A DNA stretch of 64,000 nt from an uncultured Oxalobacteraceae bacterium (GTDB taxonomy: Bacteria > Pseudomonadota > Gammaproteobacteria > Burkholderiales > Burkholderiaceae). The translations under genes and the position numbers were made by a program. The DNA lies in contig CAMLFK010000002.1 of NCBI GenBank assembly GCA_946479255.1, forward strand, positions 1-64,000. Direction: 5' to 3'. Positions 54,322-61,748 of the stretch are shown one piece after another (the stretch's first letter is position 1; every line of letters begins with the position of its first letter). The notes under the pieces were generated by a model. That model was given only the letters and a program-made list of their open reading frames with translations, ran no database searches and was not told where the DNA came from.

Positions 54322-56832
54322 TTACTTCGCGCCAGGCTTAAACCCCATCTGCTTCATCGCCGCGGTCAAGGTCTTGGCGCTCTTCGCATACACCGCCCAA
54401 GGCTCATTGCCTTTATCTAAGCGCGTATGCGCATTGTGCACGGTCCACTGGTCGCCCGACGTCAAAGTCTCCAGCTCATCCCACGACGCCGGTACCGAAA
54501 TCCCCAGTCCCGGCCGCACCCTGGCCGACCATGCACAAGCCGTGGTCGCCCCGCGCCCATTGCGCAAATAATCGATAAAGATCTTCCCCACCCTGTTCTT
54601 CGGCCCGCTCTTGAGCGCAAAGCGGTCCGGCAAGGTCGCGGCCAGGTGCCGCACGATCTCCTGCGAAAAATCCTTGACCGTGTCCCAGTCCAGCCCACCC
54701 TTGATCGGCACTACCACGTGCAAGCCCTTGCCGCCGCTGGTCTTCAGAAAACCAGGCAGGCCCAGGCTGTCAAGGAAGGCGTGCATCAGCTGCGCAGCTT
54801 CCTGCATGGTCTTCCACTCGACGCCCTCGCCCGGGTCCAGGTCGAACACCATGCGGTCCGGTTTTTCGTACGATTTGCCGACCGCATTCTGGGTATGGAA
54901 CTCGACCACATTCCACTGCGCCGCCGACAGGATGCCCTGCACACTGCCCACTTCCAGCATCGGCGGGTGGTCCGGGTCGAGCGACTGGGGCATCTGCTTC
55001 ATGCCCGGCAGCTTGCCGACGTCGGAGTGCTTCTGGAAAAACAGCTCGCCGCCCACGCCGGACGGGGCGCGCACCAGCGATACCGGGCGGCCCTTTAAAT
55101 GCACCATCATCAGCTCGCCCACCAGCGCGTAATAGCGCACCAGTTCCAGCTTGGTCGTTCCGCTGGCGGCGTCGATCACGCGTTCCCCATGGGTGACCTT
55201 GAGCGAAGCAGGCAGTTTGCCCTCCGGGGCCGCGGGTTCGGTATTTGTACGCACGACTTCCTCCACATGTTTGGCGACCTCGCGCTTGACGCCCTTGGCC
55301 GGTTTATCCTTACGCAGTCCCTGGAATACGGCGTGCCGCACCGATCCGGAACTGGTCCATTCGGCAAAGCTCACCTCGCAGATCAGCTTTGGTTTAACCC
55401 AGTGATGTTTGCGCCCCGCTACCGCCCTGGGCGGAAACGGACTTTCGTCCGTGGCCAGCGCGTGGAGCTGCTTCTTCAGGTCGAGCAAGGTGGCATGATT
55501 GAAGCCACTGCCGACATTGCCCGCATACTGCAGCACATTATCGCTATCGTAGGTCCCCAGCAGCAGCGAGCCAATCCCGGCGCGCGAGCCCTGCGGATCG
55601 GTGTAGCCGCCGATCACGAATTCCTGGCGCTGGCCGCATTTGAGCTTGATCCATTCCGGCGAACGGCGCGTCACATAGCGCGAATCGCGCTTCTTGCCGA
55701 TCACCCCTTCGAGCCCGATCTTGCAAGCCGCCAGGACCAGTTCGTCCGGATCGGTACCGAACACCGTCGAGAAGCGTACATTGTCGGGCGCCTTCTTCAG
55801 CACCTCTTCCAGCAGCGCGCGGCGCGCTTCCAGGGGCACGTCGCGGATGTCGTAGCCCTTGAGGTAAGGCGCGTCAAAAATGAAGTACACGAGCTCGCTG
55901 GTGTTGGAGCCGTCGAATGCCAGCTGCAGCAGCCCGAAGTTAGGATTGCCGTTGTCGTCGTGAACCACGATCTCGCCGTCGTACCAGCCGTCCGGCAGCT
56001 TCATCTTCACCAAAGTCTCATGCAGTGGCTGCAGCTTGTGCGACCAGTCGTGGCCGTTGCGGGTGATGAGCTTGACGTCCTTCCCCTCGACCCGCGCCAA
56101 CAGCCGGTATCCGTCGAACTTGATCTCGAAGATCCATTCCTCGGGCTGGGGAGGCGGCTTGTCCACCAGGGTCGCCAGTTCAGGCGACAAGGTGGCGGGC
56201 AGCTCCGCCTTGACCGCTTCAGGCGGCATCGCCCTGACGCCGGCCTTTTTTACCGGCGTGGCTTTCTTCTTCGCCTGGCCCGGCATCGCCAGCTTCTTCA
56301 CGCTGTCCGGCATCTCGTCCACCACCGAGAACTCGTCGGCGGACCGCGCGTAATCATCCTTCTCCTTGATCAGCAGCCAGGGCTCCTGCTTCTCGCCCCT
56401 GCCCTTCATCCGCACCAGCACCCACTTGCCGTGCATTTTGTGGCCGTGCATCTCGAACTTGAGGTTGCCGCTTTCATAGCCCTTGTGCGGATCATCGAGT
56501 GGTTCCCAGGTACCCTTGTCCCAGATGATCACCTTGCCCGCGCCATACTGCTTCTCGGGGATGGTGCCTTCAAAGTCGGAATACGAAATCGGGTGGTCTT
56601 CCACGTGCACGGCCATGCGCTTGTCGTGGGTGTCGTAGCTGGGGCCCTTGGGCACCGCCCAGCTCTTCATGGTGCCGTCGAGTTCGAGGCGGAAGTCGTA
56701 GTGCAGGCGGCTTGCCCAGTGCTTCTGGATCACAAAAGTCAGCGCACCGGCGGCCGGCGCGCCCCCCTCCGCCGGTTCCGATGTAATGTCGAAGTTTCGC
56801 TTGGCTTTGTATTGTTTGAGAGCGTCTGGCAT
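54322..56832 (-). CDS. ligD: ATP-dependent DNA ligase LigD (PE-LIG-POL)
   Basis: The 836-residue enzyme has three domains in the order used by Pseudomonas LigD: a 3'-phosphoesterase (about 25-190: KHWASRLHYDFRLELDG, VHVEDHPISYSDFEG), an ATP-dependent ligase (about 215-520; nucleotidyl Lys in IKFDGYR) and a polymerase/primase (about 550-836; MVFDLDPGEG, KTSGGKGLHVVVP). With Ku it repairs double-strand breaks, filling and trimming ends. It is convergent with the ku transcript rather than in one operon. Confidence 0.96.
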   Translation of the reverse strand: MPDALKQYKAKRNFDITSEPAEGGAPAAGALTFVIQKHWASRLHYDFRLELDGTMKSWAVPKGPSYDTHDKRMAVHVEDHPISYSDFEGTIPEKQYGAGKVIIWDKGTWEPLDDPHKGYESGNLKFEMHGHKMHGKWVLVRMKGRGEKQEPWLLIKEKDDYARSADEFSVVDEMPDSVKKLAMPGQAKKKATPVKKAGVRAMPPEAVKAELPATLSPELATLVDKPPPQPEEWIFEIKFDGYRLLARVEGKDVKLITRNGHDWSHKLQPLHETLVKMKLPDGWYDGEIVVHDDNGNPNFGLLQLAFDGSNTSELVYFIFDAPYLKGYDIRDVPLEARRALLEEVLKKAPDNVRFSTVFGTDPDELVLAACKIGLEGVIGKKRDSRYVTRRSPEWIKLKCGQRQEFVIGGYTDPQGSRAGIGSLLLGTYDSDNVLQYAGNVGSGFNHATLLDLKKQLHALATDESPFPPRAVAGRKHHWVKPKLICEVSFAEWTSSGSVRHAVFQGLRKDKPAKGVKREVAKHVEEVVRTNTEPAAPEGKLPASLKVTHGERVIDAASGTTKLELVRYYALVGELMMVHLKGRPVSLVRAPSGVGGELFFQKHSDVGKLPGMKQMPQSLDPDHPPMLEVGSVQGILSAAQWNVVEFHTQNAVGKSYEKPDRMVFDLDPGEGVEWKTMQEAAQLMHAFLDSLGLPGFLKTSGGKGLHVVVPIKGGLDWDTVKDFSQEIVRHLAATLPDRFALKSGPKNRVGKIFIDYLRNGRGATTACAWSARVRPGLGISVPASWDELETLTSGDQWTVHNAHTRLDKGNEPWAVYAKSAKTLTAAMKQMGFKPGAK

Positions 56833-56978
56833 GGCTGGACCCTGGCATTGTATGGTGCCGAGTCTAGAGCGGCATTGCCGAGGGCGACTGTTCGTTAGCT
56901 AACCGTGCGCCCGCGTAATTAGCGCTAAAGTCAGGCCATAGCCCGGCTATAACCCACGATATCCGAAGGATGCCCATC

Positions 56979-57296
56979 ATGAACAAGATTGCCGCTGCAT
57001 TGCTCTTGACTATCTTCGCCACGTCGGCGAGCGCCCAGACCGCGGTGACGCCGGCCGATTCCAAGCTTGCTCAGAAAGTTGCCAAGGCGGATGCGGAGGC
57101 GGCCGAGGAAGCCGCCAAGGCCGATGCCAAGCTGGAAAAGAAAGGCGCCAAAGCCCACGCCGAATTGACGGCCGCCAACGCCGACGCGACCAAGCGCAAA
57201 GCGAAAGCCGAGCGGAAAGCTGCTGAGAAGAAAGCTGAAGCGGCGGCTGAGCACGCACATGAGATGGCGGACGCCAAAAAAGACCCCGTAAAGTAA
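56979..57296 (+). CDS. Small secreted Ala/Lys-rich helical protein
   Basis: The 105-residue product has a signal peptide (MNKIAAALLLTIFATSASAQ). The mature part is almost entirely Ala, Lys, Glu and Asp (KADAEAAEEAAKADAKLEKK), which predicts one long charged helix or coiled coil. GAAGGA sits eight bases upstream of the ATG at 56979. No family is recognised; periplasmic or outer-surface roles are both possible. Confidence 0.7.
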   Translation: MNKIAAALLLTIFATSASAQTAVTPADSKLAQKVAKADAEAAEEAAKADAKLEKKGAKAHAELTAANADATKRKAKAERKAAEKKAEAAAEHAHEMADAKKDPVK

Positions 57297-57317
57297 GACT
57301 GTAAACCTATGCCAGCC

Positions 57318-58238
57318 TCAGGCCAGGGTCCACGAACTGCCGCCGGCTTCTTTCGACTGGTACATGGCGCCATCGGCCTGGGCCAGCACGGCCAGGGCGT
57401 CGGCGCCGCGCGCGCTCTGCACGGCGATGCCGATGCTGGTGGTCACGGTCACTTGATAGCCACTTTGCTTGTTTTGCGTGCGCAATGCGCCGATGACCTT
57501 TTCGGCAATCAGAATCCCGTCGCTCTCGCCCCGCACCAGTTCCTCGGCGAGGATGGCGAACTGGTCGCCGCCAAGCCGGGCCAGCGTGTCGATCTTGCGC
57601 ACGCCATGGCGCAAAGTCTCGGCAAACTGCATCAACAGGCGGTCGCCGGCGGCATGACCGTGCAAATCGTTAAACTGTCTGAAGTTGTTCAAGTTAAAGA
57701 CCAGCACGGCCAGGGCTTTGCCGTGCCGGTCGGCACGCGCCAGCGCCATGTCCAGCCGTTCAAGGAATAGCTTGCGGGTAGGCAGACCTGTCATGGGGTC
57801 GTGCGTGGCACTGTGCTCCAGATAGAGCTGGGCATTGCGGCGATCGGTGATGTCTTGAATCATCACGTAAAAGCCGGCCACTTTCTGGTTCACCACATTG
57901 GGAATATAGCTAAGCTCGACATTGCGCAGGCCGCCGGCCACCAGGCGCTGGCACTCGAAGGTGACGCACTCGCCGGCCAGCGCGCGCTGTACATACGGCG
58001 CGACGTCGCGGTAACGGGCACCGGTTGTGTCCTTGTCGGAAAATACTTCGTCCATGGTCTTGCCGAGGAAAGCCGATGCCGGCAAGGCGTGCCAGGCCTG
58101 GTAGGTCTTGTTGACGAAACGAAGACGCTGCTCGTGATCGATGTACAGCAATGCCATCGGCAGATGGTCGGCAATCATGGACAAGTGCCGCTGGGCTTCC
58201 AGCAGCGCCTGTCCGTCTAATGATTCGCCAAATTGCAT
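57318..58238 (-). CDS. PAS-GGDEF diguanylate cyclase-like protein
   Basis: The 306-residue protein has a PAS domain (about 17-135: ADHLPMALLYIDHEQRLRFV, ending IQDITDRRNAQ) and a GGDEF domain (about 145-306: THDPMTGLPTRKLFLERLDM, FNLNNFRQFNDLHGHAAGD). The active-site loop is LGGDQF, a common conservative variant that keeps the first acidic residue, so activity is plausible. No EAL domain is present. The ATG at 58238 has GGAAG upstream; the codon at 58268 is an alternative. Confidence 0.88.
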   Translation of the reverse strand: MQFGESLDGQALLEAQRHLSMIADHLPMALLYIDHEQRLRFVNKTYQAWHALPASAFLGKTMDEVFSDKDTTGARYRDVAPYVQRALAGECVTFECQRLVAGGLRNVELSYIPNVVNQKVAGFYVMIQDITDRRNAQLYLEHSATHDPMTGLPTRKLFLERLDMALARADRHGKALAVLVFNLNNFRQFNDLHGHAAGDRLLMQFAETLRHGVRKIDTLARLGGDQFAILAEELVRGESDGILIAEKVIGALRTQNKQSGYQVTVTTSIGIAVQSARGADALAVLAQADGAMYQSKEAGGSSWTLA

Positions 58239-58320
58239 AGTGCTTCCGCCAGTAAGTGGAAACCTCATGCTACGCTCGGGCACGCCTCTCTACAAGCAGC
58301 ACGCAATAGAATCTGCATTC

Positions 58321-58375
58321 TATTGAACGTCCCATCCCCCGCCCAGCGAACGCACCAGTGCCACGGTCGTGACGG
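58321..58375. repeat. Left 55-bp direct repeat (copy of the outer-membrane-factor gene end)
   Basis: This matches 60301-60355 at 53 of 55 bases. It encodes on the minus strand the final residues VTTVALVRSLGGGWDVQ of the outer-membrane factor, with its own stop codon (TAG). The two differences (58335 and 58359) are both third-position synonymous changes. It is not attached to the rest of that gene. Confidence 0.85.
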
Positions 58376-58400
58376 CCGGAGAATGGCCGGCGGGCAGGGA

Positions 58401-59165
58401 TCACATGAACATGAACTCGGAATTGAGGTACTGTGAAGTGTCGGCAATCAAAACTATGCCGGCTTCCGAAGTTGAATTGTCCACCACCGGCGGCGCAGTG
58501 CTGTCCGCCTCGGGCCACAAGGGGTTGGTAGTATTGCCGCCGCCGATCGATGGCATACCATAGGTCAGATCAGCCATCTCGAACGGATCGCCAAAGGTGT
58601 TGTAGGCTTCATCCAGAAAGTCCGACTCCACCCAGACCATCTCAGAATCGCCCTCGTATCCGAACTCGTCGAACTGGTCCCAGTGCATGGTGCGCTCGGT
58701 TACATCAGGGGCTGCCACCAGTGGGTCGCCGTCGTACTTCACCCGCTGGGCTTCGCCAGCCTCCTTCAAAGCTTCATTTGTGCTTTGAACAGCCAAGCGC
58801 TCTGCATCGTTCCCCCATACTTTGTTCTCTTGCGCCATGTTCTGGGCGATGTCTGGGTCAAGTGCATGGTTAATTTCATGAAGAAGAACCGATGCGGCGG
58901 AATTCACTCCTATAAAATTTCCTTCCGCATCCCGAATTTCCAGTCCAACAGTTGGATCCCACTTGATGACGCCAGTTTCGTAATCGAAGTTATTGTGGCC
59001 GTCATGATTGATCTCGATTCGCACATTCGAACGCGCAAACGCTTCCACTGCAGGCGCCCCGTATTCTGGCATTGCGGTTTGAATATAGTCGAGCGCCTTG
59101 TCTAACTTCTCGCGATCGCTTGCATCAGCGTTAACGACCCATAGATCTTCTTGTGTTACAGGCAT
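58401..59165 (-). CDS. HExxH zinc metallopeptidase, effector-like
   Basis: The 254-residue protein has no signal peptide. The zincin motif reads LLHEINHALDPD (about residue 97), preceded by a strand with NNFDYETGVIKWDP, a layout that recalls the M91 (NleD-like) effector peptidases. A downstream acidic E in GNDAERLA could be the third ligand. The C-terminal 100 residues are acidic and low in complexity (GGGNTTNPLWPEADS). The ATG at 59165 has GGAG upstream. It is the second gene of a two-gene unit inside the repeat-bounded segment. A role as a toxin or secreted effector is inference. Confidence 0.72.
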   Translation of the reverse strand: MPVTQEDLWVVNADASDREKLDKALDYIQTAMPEYGAPAVEAFARSNVRIEINHDGHNNFDYETGVIKWDPTVGLEIRDAEGNFIGVNSAASVLLHEINHALDPDIAQNMAQENKVWGNDAERLAVQSTNEALKEAGEAQRVKYDGDPLVAAPDVTERTMHWDQFDEFGYEGDSEMVWVESDFLDEAYNTFGDPFEMADLTYGMPSIGGGNTTNPLWPEADSTAPPVVDNSTSEAGIVLIADTSQYLNSEFMFM

Positions 59166-59189
59166 GGTAAAACTCCAAATTTGCAACCG

Positions 59190-59726
59190 CTAGGGGCAAC
59201 TGGTACTTTTTTCCTTGGTAGATGTAAGTGCCGCGTTGGAGATCCATCGGTGCAGGTTTTCGAATATATCTGGTGCGGCCGTGGCATCTAGTCCATTAAC
59301 CTGGCCGAAAGTTTCTTTCTTTTCAGAGTACATGGACGGCCTGCTCTCGAATGCCAATTCAACAGGTGCGCCGCTTGTCATGTGAAGCCGTACAAGTAAC
59401 CGCATATTGAGGTGTTCCCGCTCAATGCTGCGTTTGGTAATTGCTGCTTGATCAACTATCGCCATGAGCTCAGCTACTTGATTTTTTGGCACCGCGTAAC
59501 CGCATCCGTATATAGGTAATTGCGCTTTTACTAAGTTGGTTGGCGTCAGCACCGATTTCGGTACGATAAAAACTTCGGCCGAAATGGCGGAATGTGCGCC
59601 ATTCAAAATCTTTGTCAGCTCGTCTGACGCGAAAGCGTTCGTGGTCGCCAGCAGGATGCTGAGCGAACTAAACGCCAAAGCAGCAAGCGTGCGCGCGGCA
59701 AGCCGTAGCTTCATCGCATATTCCAT
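59190..59726 (-). CDS. Exported protein paired with the metallopeptidase
   Basis: The 178-residue product has a signal peptide (about residues 5-33: LRLAARTLAALAFSS through ATTNAFAS). The mature part has one Cys pair candidate (GCGY and the C-terminal SCP) and strands such as LNMRLLVRLHMTSGAPVELA. I recognise no family. AAGGAG lies seven bases upstream of the ATG. It is 24 bp upstream of the metallopeptidase gene, so a chaperone, inhibitor or immunity role is possible but unproved. Confidence 0.65.
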   Translation of the reverse strand: MEYAMKLRLAARTLAALAFSSLSILLATTNAFASDELTKILNGAHSAISAEVFIVPKSVLTPTNLVKAQLPIYGCGYAVPKNQVAELMAIVDQAAITKRSIEREHLNMRLLVRLHMTSGAPVELAFESRPSMYSEKKETFGQVNGLDATAAPDIFENLHRWISNAALTSTKEKSTSCP

Positions 59727-59838
59727 TGAAGTTCTCCTTTGCCGCGGCGCGGCGCTATTAACTTGATGTCATACTAATTTTCGGGGCTTTGCCAATGTTG
59801 AGTGCGCTCAATCGTGCGCATCGGTAGAGAAATGCAGC

Positions 59839-60020
59839 TTACCAGTGATCGCCGCCGAACTTGTCCAGGTGCGCCTGGAGCTCATCTTCACGGCCGAGGG
59901 CGGCGCGGCGCAGCTGGTTGGCTGGTTGAGCACGTCTTCCTGGGCTTCAGGAGTGCAGCCGTACGGGACCAATTCGGAAAGCGCCCCAAAGTCGTCGCTG
60001 AACCCGCACTGCCGGCGCGC
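59839..60020 (-). pseudogene. Remnant of an unknown gene (3' part)
   Basis: A minus-strand frame open from 60020 to the stop at 59839 encodes about 59 residues including FSDDFGALSELVPYGCTPE and a hydrophilic end, LDKFGGDHW. It has protein-like composition but no usable start; an upstream in-frame stop lies at 60021-60023. A start-bearing frame (MRKPSMALLIEILKSQNTH, from 60085) lies just upstream in another phase, so a frameshift may have split one gene. The family is unknown. The rest of 59727-60299 is AT-rich and shows only a hairpin at 60254-60281. Confidence 0.35.
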
Positions 60021-60253
60021 TTAGGAGCATGGGTGTTTTGACTCTTCAGTATTTCAATCAGTAACGCCATTGAAGGCTTTCGCATACTCTGCTTTCATCT
60101 CTTCACAACCGTTCACGAAAAAACAAATTATGTGACGCCATCTGGAAGAAATTTCAGCTTTTGTGTCGCGATGCGATGGCATCGAGTGTCGCGGCTCGTG
60201 CTAAGCGCTTGATTTTGCTAGACCCGAAATGCCAAACTATGTGTCGCGCGACG

Positions 60254-60281
60254 GCGCAGCTTGTCCTCGTACAAGCTGCGC
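60254..60281. other. Perfect 11-bp hairpin at the right edge of the inserted segment
   Basis: gcgcagcttgt and acaagctgcgc pair perfectly around a 6-base loop. No T-run follows on either strand, so it is not a textbook terminator. It lies 19 bases from the right direct repeat, downstream of the outer-membrane-factor gene, and could be a recombination or mRNA-end structure. Confidence 0.4.
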
Positions 60282-60299
60282 TCACAAGGATGCACGTCC

Positions 60300-61748
60300 T
60301 TATTGAACGTCCCACCCCCCGCCCAGCGAACGCACCAGCGCCACGGTCGTGACGGCCTGGTTGCCACGCAGTTGCACCGCGCTGCGCTCGACCGTCGCCA
60401 GGTTGCGCTGGGCGTCGAGCAGGTCCAGATAGCTGGAGCGCCCGGCGTCGTACAGCTTCTGCGCCAGGTCGGCCGAGCGGCGCGCGGCCACCAGCGCCGC
60501 ATCGAGTTCGCTGCGCTGGCCGGCCAGGATACGCAGGCCGGCCAGGTTGTCCTCGACCTCGGCGAAGGCCACCAGCACGTTCTGCCGGTACGAGGCCACC
60601 GATTCCTCAAGCTGCGCTTCGCTGCGCGCGATATTGGCCTTGTTACGCCCGCCATCGATGACCGGCATCGACAGCAAGGCGCCCAGCACCCACGAGCGCG
60701 CACTCCAGTTGAACAGGTTGCCGGTCATGCCGGTCTCGGTGCCCACGCCGCCGGTCAGGCTGAGCGACGGGAACATCGCCGCACGGGCCACGCCGATGCG
60801 CTGGTTGGACGCCTCCATGGCGCGCTGCGCCGCGGTGATGTCGGGCCGGCGCTGGAGCAGGCTCGATGGCAGCCCGGCCGGGATGGCCGGCAGCGCCGCA
60901 TCGAGCAGCGGGCTGGCTTCGGCGGTGAAGCTTGAAGCCGGTTTGCCCAGCAGGACCGCCATCGCATGTTCGTTCTGGGTGCGCTGGCGCTGCGCGCCGA
61001 TCGCCTCGGCACGCGCGGTGGCCAGTTCGGTTCGGGCGCGCGCCAGGTCGAATTCGCCAATGTCGCCATTGTCGAAACGGCTCTGGTTGACCTTCACGCT
61101 CTGGGTGCGCAGCTCCACCGTGCGGCGCAAGGTGGCCAGTTCGGCGTCGATGGCGCGCAGGCGGTAGTAAGTCTGCGCCACATCGGCCTGCAGCGACAGC
61201 AGCACCGAGTTATAGGTGGCCAGTGCGCTTTCGGCGTCGGCTTTGGCCGCGTTGACGTTGGCGCCCACCCGGCCGAACAGGTCGATCTCGTAGCTGGCCG
61301 ACAAGCGCGCCTGATAGAAGTTATCCGGCGCCACCGCGCTGCCTTCCGGCTGGCCGAGCGAGATGCTGGAGACCCGGTTGCGCTGAGCACCGATCCCGGC
61401 GCTCACCTGCGGCACCCGCTCGGCGCTGGCGATACCGGCAATGGCGCGGGCCTGCTTGACCCGGGCCGCTGCCACCGCCAGGCTGGCGTTGGCGGCGCTG
61501 GCCTCGTCGACCAGCGCGGTCAGCGCCGGATCGTTGAAGGCCTGCCACCAGCGTCCGCGCGGCTGGGCTTCGGCCGGACGCGCCACTTGCCAACGGGTGC
61601 CGTCCGACGCCACCAGCGGCGTGGGCGATTCCTTGAAGCTGGACGGCATGTCCAGCGCCGGGGCTTTCAGTTCAGGCACCGAGGAGCAGCCGGCCAGGAC
61701 CAGCGCCGCCACCAGCGGCACGATACGAAGTACGGTGGTGTTCATCAT
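60300..61748 (-). CDS. RND efflux outer-membrane factor (NodT-type lipoprotein)
   Basis: The 482-residue protein has a lipoprotein signal (VPLVAALVLAGCSSVPE, lipobox LAGC). It carries the two internally repeated outer-membrane efflux domains (ASYEIDLFGRVGANVNAAKA; FDNGDIGEFDLARARTELA; YDAGRSSYLDLLDAQRNLA). It forms the trimeric TolC/OprM-like channel for the adjacent RND pump. Its start overlaps the permease stop (ATGATG at 61748). Its last 18 codons are the right direct repeat of the inserted segment. Confidence 0.94.
   Translation of the reverse strand: MMNTTVLRIVPLVAALVLAGCSSVPELKAPALDMPSSFKESPTPLVASDGTRWQVARPAEAQPRGRWWQAFNDPALTALVDEASAANASLAVAAARVKQARAIAGIASAERVPQVSAGIGAQRNRVSSISLGQPEGSAVAPDNFYQARLSASYEIDLFGRVGANVNAAKADAESALATYNSVLLSLQADVAQTYYRLRAIDAELATLRRTVELRTQSVKVNQSRFDNGDIGEFDLARARTELATARAEAIGAQRQRTQNEHAMAVLLGKPASSFTAEASPLLDAALPAIPAGLPSSLLQRRPDITAAQRAMEASNQRIGVARAAMFPSLSLTGGVGTETGMTGNLFNWSARSWVLGALLSMPVIDGGRNKANIARSEAQLEESVASYRQNVLVAFAEVEDNLAGLRILAGQRSELDAALVAARRSADLAQKLYDAGRSSYLDLLDAQRNLATVERSAVQLRGNQAVTTVALVRSLGGGWDVQ
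60301..60355. repeat. Right 55-bp direct repeat (3' end of the outer-membrane-factor gene)
   Basis: This is the copy still joined to the complete outer-membrane-factor gene. It differs from 58321-58375 at two bases. Homology ends abruptly at 60355/58375 inside the coding sequence and at 60301/58321 at the stop codon. Confidence 0.85.

Larger units (their letters stand above)
58321..60355. mobile_element. About 2-kb inserted segment bounded by direct repeats
   Basis: Two 55-bp direct repeats bracket a segment that carries two related-looking minus-strand genes (58401-59165 and 59190-59726) and a gene remnant. The inside is visibly more AT-rich than the flanks. One repeat completes the outer-membrane-factor gene and the other is a detached copy of its 3' end. 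That is the expected scar of site-specific or homologous insertion at a gene end. No integrase or transposase is inside. Confidence 0.6.
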
